From NCBI GenBank assembly GCA_003229755.1, contig QIFJ01000119.1, positions 1-9,805 on the forward strand: a stretch of 9,805 nt of DNA, in the 5' to 3' direction. A model generated the notes under the pieces. The model had not been told where the DNA came from and made no database searches. It worked only from the letters and a program-made list of their open reading frames with translations. The number at the start of each line of letters is the position of its first letter. The first letter of the stretch is position 1. A program made the position numbers and the translations under genes. Shown in pieces: positions 5,924-9,805 of this stretch. Source of the stretch: Pseudomonadota bacterium (GTDB lineage Bacteria > BMS3Abin14).

Positions 5924-6951
5924 GATCATCTCTGGCAGAAGATCTCAGGAAGAGGACTCCTGGTCCCCGGATCATGGTGCGTTTTCCCAACTGGATTGGA
6001 GATGCCGTAATGGCGCTGCCGGGACTTTCCGCCCTTCGGCTATCAGTTCCCGGAGGGTTGCTGACCGTGCTCGCGAAGCCGTGGGTCGCAGATGTGATCA
6101 AGATGTCGCCTTCGGCCGATGCGGTCATGATGTACCTGGATCCTGGAGAGCATTCCGGTATGAAGGGCAAGTACCGGCTGGCAGGTGAGCTGAAAAAGGA
6201 GGAGTTTGACTGCGCCGTTCTGTTTCAGAACGCGTTTGAAGCGGCTCTCATAGCCGGTGTGGCTCGAATTCCCCTTCGTGGGGGATACGATACCGATATG
6301 AGGCGTATTTTGCTGACCCATCCTGTTAAAAGACCGGAAAAGAAAGGTGGCGAGGCTCATCAGGTGGGCTATTACATGAGCCTGGTCCGTTCCCTGGGAT
6401 TTTCCGCAGAAGTTGACCTCACTCCCCGTCTTGTTCCAGAATCTACTGGAGGTCATGAGGAGAAAACAGTTGTCCTTGCTCCGGGGGCCAGTTACGGTCC
6501 CGCCAAAATGTGGCCTTCGGTCAACTATGTGCAACTGGGGAAGCGGCTCTCGGAAGCGGGTTGTTCTATTCTGGTGGTGGGAAGCAAGGCGGAATCCACC
6601 GTGTGCGGTATTGTAGCGAAAGGTATCGGGAACTCGGCCACAGACCTTTCAGGACGGACGTCGCTGGCCGAAGCGGGAGGAATTATCGCCGCATCGCGGT
6701 TGGTAGTATGCAACGACTCGGGCCTCATGCATCTGGCCGCGGCAACAGGTGCTAACGTAGTTGCCCTCTTCGGTTCAACTGACCCGGATGCTACGGGACC
6801 TTTCTCTGAATCGGCTTTTGTCATAAGAGGGAACGCACCGTGCGCGCCGTGTTTTCTCAGGGATTGCCCTGCAGAACTTGAGTGTTTCAATGATGTGACA
6901 GTTGAGGCTGTGCTGGCTGAATGCGGCAGAATCCTGGAGGCTTCCGGATGA
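5920..6951 (+). CDS. waaF: ADP-heptose:LPS heptosyltransferase II WaaF (GT9)
   Basis: WaaF adds the second heptose of the inner core from ADP-heptose in the cytoplasm. The 343-residue GT9 protein has VRFPNWIGDAVMALPGL near its N-terminus, typical of WaaF. The donor-binding stretch APGASYGPAKMWP is at 187-199. CNDSGLMHLAAATG begins at 264, ALFGSTDPDATGP follows, and CAPCFLRDC begins at Cys308. GTG 5920 overlaps the waaA stop by 4 nt and has a weak AGGA site. It gives an 18-residue extension before MVRFPNW. ATG 5974 would start exactly at the conserved domain but has no clear ribosome site. The order waaA-waaF-waaC fits sequential core assembly. Confidence 0.92.
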   Translation: MRSSLAEDLRKRTPGPRIMVRFPNWIGDAVMALPGLSALRLSVPGGLLTVLAKPWVADVIKMSPSADAVMMYLDPGEHSGMKGKYRLAGELKKEEFDCAVLFQNAFEAALIAGVARIPLRGGYDTDMRRILLTHPVKRPEKKGGEAHQVGYYMSLVRSLGFSAEVDLTPRLVPESTGGHEEKTVVLAPGASYGPAKMWPSVNYVQLGKRLSEAGCSILVVGSKAESTVCGIVAKGIGNSATDLSGRTSLAEAGGIIAASRLVVCNDSGLMHLAAATGANVVALFGSTDPDATGPFSESAFVIRGNAPCAPCFLRDCPAELECFNDVTVEAVLAECGRILEASG

Positions 6952-7973
6952 AGGTGCTCATAGTAAAGCTTTCGGCCCTGGGCGATATACTTCATGCCAT
7001 GCCGGCCGTGAGAAGCATGATGCTTTCCAGGCCTGATGTGGAGACAGGATGGGCGGTGGACAGGCGTTATTCAAACGTAATGGAGCTCTTCGAAGGTCTT
7101 GTGCATCTGCACATTGTTGATCCCAAGCGATGGGGCAGGGATTTTACAGAGGGAAGTTTCAAAAAAGCCACTGGTGACCTCTGGCATCAAGTTGAGGATG
7201 TTAGAAAGGTCGAGTATGATATCGCTCTTGATATTCAGGGTCTGATCAAAAGTGCCCTGCTTTCCAGGTTTTCCGGTGCAGGAAAGGTGGCCGGGTTTTC
7301 CCGGGAGACCTGCCGGGAGCCTTTAAGCGCCAGGTTTTACAGTGACAAAGTGCGTGTTAATACCAGCCTGCCGGTCTCACGCCAGATAATGTCATTGGTG
7401 GCTGAGGTACTCGATGTTCCCGATGAACTTGCTGATCCCGGCCTTACCGTTCCGGAAGGACCCAGGGAGAAGGCTGCGCAGATCCTTGCTGATCATGGGA
7501 CCGGCAGCCCTGTAGTTTTAGTGGTTGGAGCCGGCTGGAAAACCAAGGTTCTCCCGCCTGATTCATACAGAAAGATAGCTCGTACTCTTGCCCGGCAGGT
7601 GCCTGTAATAGCCCTTGCGGGCGATGAGGAAGAAAAAGTCAGGGCCGAGTTAATAACTGAAGGTATCGAAAATAGTGGCATATTATTCAGGGAGGAGATT
7701 CCTGTTCTGGCGGGAATTTTTCAGCAATCGCGGCTGGTAATTGGAGGAGACACGGGTCTTATCCACCTGGCGGCACACATGGGAACGCCGACTGTATCGT
7801 TTTACGGTGCCAGCCAGGGTTCCAGAAGCGGACCGGAAGGTACCAGCCACATGTGGGTTCAGTCAGATGAAGGTTGCAGCCCGTGCTTTGCCAGAGAGTG
7901 CGATAACATATTATGCATGGATAATCTGGACTCCGACACCATCACTGAAGCTGCTCTAGGGGTGATGAGATGA
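6948..7973 (+). CDS. waaC: ADP-heptose:LPS heptosyltransferase I WaaC (GT9)
   Basis: WaaC adds the first heptose to Kdo. The 341-residue GT9 product starts MKVLIVKLSALGDILHAMPA, the classic WaaC N-terminus. It contains DIQGLIKSALLSRFSGAGKV and a REPLSARFY motif typical of heptosyltransferase I, then VGAGWKTKVLP, and GGDTGLIHLAAHMGTPTVSFYG with Asp268 in the donor site. ATG 6948 overlaps the waaF stop (ATGA) and has GGAGG at 6936-6940, 7 nt upstream. An in-frame ATG at 6921 would add nine residues and lacks that spacing. A Cys cluster CSPCFARECDNILC begins at Cys310, comparable with the one in WaaF. WaaC rather than another GT9 enzyme is favoured by the REPLSA motif and context. Confidence 0.9.
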   Translation: MKVLIVKLSALGDILHAMPAVRSMMLSRPDVETGWAVDRRYSNVMELFEGLVHLHIVDPKRWGRDFTEGSFKKATGDLWHQVEDVRKVEYDIALDIQGLIKSALLSRFSGAGKVAGFSRETCREPLSARFYSDKVRVNTSLPVSRQIMSLVAEVLDVPDELADPGLTVPEGPREKAAQILADHGTGSPVVLVVGAGWKTKVLPPDSYRKIARTLARQVPVIALAGDEEEKVRAELITEGIENSGILFREEIPVLAGIFQQSRLVIGGDTGLIHLAAHMGTPTVSFYGASQGSRSGPEGTSHMWVQSDEGCSPCFARECDNILCMDNLDSDTITEAALGVMR

Positions 7974-8539
7974 GCGAAAGCGGCCGGGGTCCTCTCCCTG
8001 TTTTGCCGACCCTGGCAAGCAGGTACAGGACCGGGCTTTCGGCTGTAAGTGCGGTGGCCTTTCTTGCCTTTGCGACTCCCACGCCGGTTTCTCTTAAGTG
8101 GGGAATGGTCATTATCCTCCTGGGTGAGGTGCTGAGAGTCTGGGCGTCAGGACACATTGTGAAGAATGACGGGATCACCAGAGAAGGGCCCTACAGCCTG
8201 AGCAGAAATCCCCTGTACGCGGGTAATTTTATCATCGGTACCGGTTTTGTTGTAGCCGCCGGCAATTTGTGGATCGCACCCTTTTTTCTGGTATTCTTTG
8301 CCGTTCTTTACTCTTTTACTATCAGCTATGAGGAGCAGTTCCTTCAGATGATGTTTCCAGAGGAGTGGGAGAGTTACAGGAATTCTGTTCCGCGTTTTTT
8401 CTCGCTCGGGGTCCTGCCGAATTACGTGTCGGGAGAATTCACCTGGGAGCTGGTTGTAAAGCACAGGGAGGTCAGGAACCTGCCGGCCCTTCTGATAGCT
8501 GCCATTATCCTCTGGTTGAAGTATGTGCTGGTAAAATAA
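7970..8539 (+). CDS. Membrane methyltransferase, isoprenylcysteine carboxyl methyltransferase (ICMT)-like family
   Basis: The 189-residue product is an integral membrane protein with about four or five hydrophobic segments, near residues 22-36, 43-58, 88-102, 103-120 and 172-186. It carries the family's SAM-binding signature GPYSLSRNPLYAGN (starting at Gly73) and the later EEQF...FPEEWESYRNSVPRFF block. Homologues methylate prenylcysteine or lipids such as phosphatidylethanolamine. Bacteria lack prenylated CaaX substrates, so the true substrate here is unknown. Its ATG overlaps the waaC stop by 4 nt, so it is almost certainly co-expressed with the heptosyltransferases. An LPS, lipid or polyprenyl-linked substrate is a guess from position only. 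Confidence 0.8.
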   Translation: MSESGRGPLPVLPTLASRYRTGLSAVSAVAFLAFATPTPVSLKWGMVIILLGEVLRVWASGHIVKNDGITREGPYSLSRNPLYAGNFIIGTGFVVAAGNLWIAPFFLVFFAVLYSFTISYEEQFLQMMFPEEWESYRNSVPRFFSLGVLPNYVSGEFTWELVVKHREVRNLPALLIAAIILWLKYVLVK

Positions 8540-8552
8540 GTTGGATATTTAT

Positions 8553-8573
8553 AAGTTAAAAGTTGAAAGTTAT
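8553..8573. repeat. Heptanucleotide tandem tract, 3 units (AAGTTRA-like)
   Basis: Three 7-bp units are visible: AAGTTAA, AAGTTGA, AAGTTAT. The tract lies 13 nt after the methyltransferase stop and shares the 7-bp period, but not the sequence, of the other three tracts. Confidence 0.6.
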
Positions 8574-8591
8574 GGAAATTGGTTGTTTACA

Positions 8592-8669
8592 CCCCTCCCT
8601 TGAGGGGAGGGGAAGGGGGAGGGTGGTATATATCCCCCTCTCCTCGATCCTCTCCCACCAGGGGAGAGG
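8592..8669 (+). repeat. Double GC-rich hairpin element upstream of wecB
   Basis: Two perfect 8-bp stems are visible. The first pairs CCCCTCCC (8592-8599) with GGGAGGGG (8605-8612) around TTGAG. The second pairs CCTCTCCC (8649-8656) with GGGAGAGG (8662-8669) around ACCAG. The segment between contains GGGGGAGGG and CCCCCTCTCC, which can pair as an alternative. Neither stem is followed by a T-run, so a standard Rho-independent terminator is not supported. The block resembles a dispersed G/C-rich intergenic repeat and forms the wecB leader. Confidence 0.65.
8604..8623 (+). other. Canonical G-quadruplex motif in wecB leader
   Basis: Four G-runs of 4, 4, 5 and 3 with loops of 1, 2 and 1 nt lie on the coding strand: GGGG-A-GGGG-AA-GGGGG-A-GGG. 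Such short loops favour a stable parallel fold in DNA or RNA. The first two runs are also the 3' arm of the hairpin at 8592-8612, so the two folds exclude each other. Folding in the cell is inference. Confidence 0.6.
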
Positions 8670-8690
8670 AAGAGTAAGGTCGAGGTGCCC

Positions 8691-9805
8691 TTGAACGGAA
8701 AAGATAAAAGTGTCTGGCTTGTTTTTGGTACAAGGCCGGAGGCTATTAAAATGGCGCCTGTCTACAGGGCTCTTGATCAGGCCGAGGGGGTCTTGCCGGT
8801 GACGTGTGTTACGGCTCAGCACCGTGAGATGCTGGACCACGTTCTTGATATCTTTAATATCCGACCTGACTTCGATCTGGATCTGATGGTAAGGGGACAG
8901 ACGACTTACGAACTGGGAGGTAAAGCGCTGGCAGGCCTGGGAAGGCTTTTCGATGACCACAGACCGGATATGGTCCTGGTGCAGGGGGATACAACGACGA
9001 CTTTTGTAGCTGCCCTTGCGGCCTTTTACAACAGGATCCCTGTGGGCCATGTGGAAGCCGGCCTGCGCACAGGGCGGCTTGATGCTCCTTTTCCCGAAGA
9101 GGGCAACAGGATATTGACAACCCGCCTGGCAACTTTGCATTTTGCCCCTACACGAAGGTCAGCTGAAGCTCTGGCTGCAGAGGATGTTCCGGATAACAGT
9201 GTCAGCGTTACCGGTAATACGGTTGTTGACGCGCTTCAAATGGCCCTCGAAGTCCCCCTGGAAGGATCGCTGCCGTGGAAAAAGCCTGAAGAGGGCCGCA
9301 AGCTGATCCTCGTAACGGCCCACAGAAGAGAGAGCTTTGGTCAAACTATGGATGGGATATTCAGGGCTCTGAAAAGAATTTCCCAGCGGGGAGATGTAGA
9401 GATCGTCATCCCGTTACATCCCAATCCTAATGTAAAGCGATCAGCTGAAAAGATCCTGGACGAAGCAGAGGGCATTCAGGTCATTCAGCCTCTGGAGTAT
9501 CTGCCCTTTGTTCATCTGATGGGCGGGGCACATCTGATCCTCACCGATTCCGGAGGCATTCAGGAAGAAGCTCCATCACTGGGTATCCCGGTGCTGGTCC
9601 TCCGTGACGTGACCGAGAGGCCTGAGGCAGCCGAAGCAGGGGTGGCAAGGGTTGTGGGTACTCGTGAGGAAGATATCTATCGAGAAGCGTGTGAGTTGCT
9701 GGATAACACCGAATTGTACGATCAGATGGCCAAAAAGGAAAATCCCTTTGGAGATGGCCGGGCCGGGGTCAGGATCGTTGAGGAGATAATCAGATATTTG
9801 AATGC
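8691..9805 (+). CDS. wecB: UDP-N-acetylglucosamine 2-epimerase (non-hydrolysing) WecB, 3' end cut by window
   Basis: WecB interconverts UDP-GlcNAc and UDP-ManNAc in the cytoplasm, feeding enterobacterial-common-antigen-like, O-antigen or capsule polymers. The 371 visible codons contain no stop. The family is usually about 370-380 residues, so only the very end is missing. Motifs in order are VFGTRPEAIKMAPV, QGDTTTT (Asp100), HVEAGLRTG (Glu122), PFPEEGNR (Glu136), TGNTVVDAL, TAHRRES (His211), IPLHPNP, PLEYLPFVHLM and TDSGGIQEEAPSLG. The three acidic residues and the His match the catalytic set known for E. coli WecB. The start is TTG 8691 with GAGG 5 nt upstream, or GTG 8685 with AAGG 5 nt upstream; no early ATG exists. 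The structured leader of about 150 nt separates it from the tight waa genes, so it may be a separate or differently regulated unit. Confidence 0.93.
   Translation, partial: MNGKDKSVWLVFGTRPEAIKMAPVYRALDQAEGVLPVTCVTAQHREMLDHVLDIFNIRPDFDLDLMVRGQTTYELGGKALAGLGRLFDDHRPDMVLVQGDTTTTFVAALAAFYNRIPVGHVEAGLRTGRLDAPFPEEGNRILTTRLATLHFAPTRRSAEALAAEDVPDNSVSVTGNTVVDALQMALEVPLEGSLPWKKPEEGRKLILVTAHRRESFGQTMDGIFRALKRISQRGDVEIVIPLHPNPNVKRSAEKILDEAEGIQVIQPLEYLPFVHLMGGAHLILTDSGGIQEEAPSLGIPVLVLRDVTERPEAAEAGVARVVGTREEDIYREACELLDNTELYDQMAKKENPFGDGRAGVRIVEEIIRYLN

Noticed and set aside
6413..6755. Small + strand frames inside waaF (6413-6616, 6510-6755)
   Set aside because: They are out-of-frame shadows of a well-supported gene, with no ribosome sites or motifs.
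8649..8669. Hairpin after the methyltransferase as a terminator
   Set aside because: The stem is strong but is followed by AAGAGTAAGG rather than a T-run, and it lies just before the wecB ribosome site.

Overview
The window is a lipopolysaccharide (LPS) inner-core and lipid A gene cluster from a Gram-negative bacterium. Every confident gene lies on the + strand, in the order lpxK, lpxL-type acyltransferase, gmhB, an AMIN-DUF3108 lipoprotein, waaA (kdtA), waaF, waaC, a membrane methyltransferase of the isoprenylcysteine methyltransferase family, and wecB, which is cut off by the window end. The gene set, the DUF3108 protein inside the LPS cluster, moderate base composition, frequent GTG/TTG starts and many short dispersed repeats suggest a deltaproteobacterium in the broad sense (Desulfobacterota-like), probably environmental. 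This placement is inference; there is no rRNA or other taxonomic marker here.

Layout. Positions 1-450 hold no gene. They carry two copies of a composite repeat (R1 followed by R2), one copy of R1 forming a long imperfect palindrome, plus a 7-bp tandem tract. Positions 451-2464 are lpxK and the acyltransferase, overlapping by 8 nt. A junction of about 100 nt follows, framed by two inverted heptamer tracts that run into both flanking coding sequences. gmhB (2569-3138) and the lipoprotein (3145-4644) are joined through a third copy of the R2 core, which supplies the lipoprotein's start codon. From 4646 to 8539, waaA, waaF, waaC and the methyltransferase are tightly packed, with 4-nt overlaps at the last three junctions. 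Positions 8540-8690 are a structured, repeat-rich leader containing heptamers, two 8-bp GC hairpins and a canonical G-quadruplex motif. wecB runs from 8691 past the window end.

How the genes work together. LpxK phosphorylates the lipid A precursor at the 4' position, WaaA adds Kdo, and the LpxL-type enzyme adds a secondary acyl chain. GmhB helps make the ADP-heptose that WaaC and WaaF transfer to Kdo as the first and second heptoses. WecB makes UDP-ManNAc for a more distal surface polysaccharide. The AMIN-DUF3108 lipoprotein and the membrane methyltransferase have no known role in this pathway; their position suggests an envelope job.

The most interesting signal is not a new enzyme. Short dispersed repeats have entered the operon at gene junctions and become part of the translation starts or protein ends of lpxL, gmhB and the lipoprotein gene.
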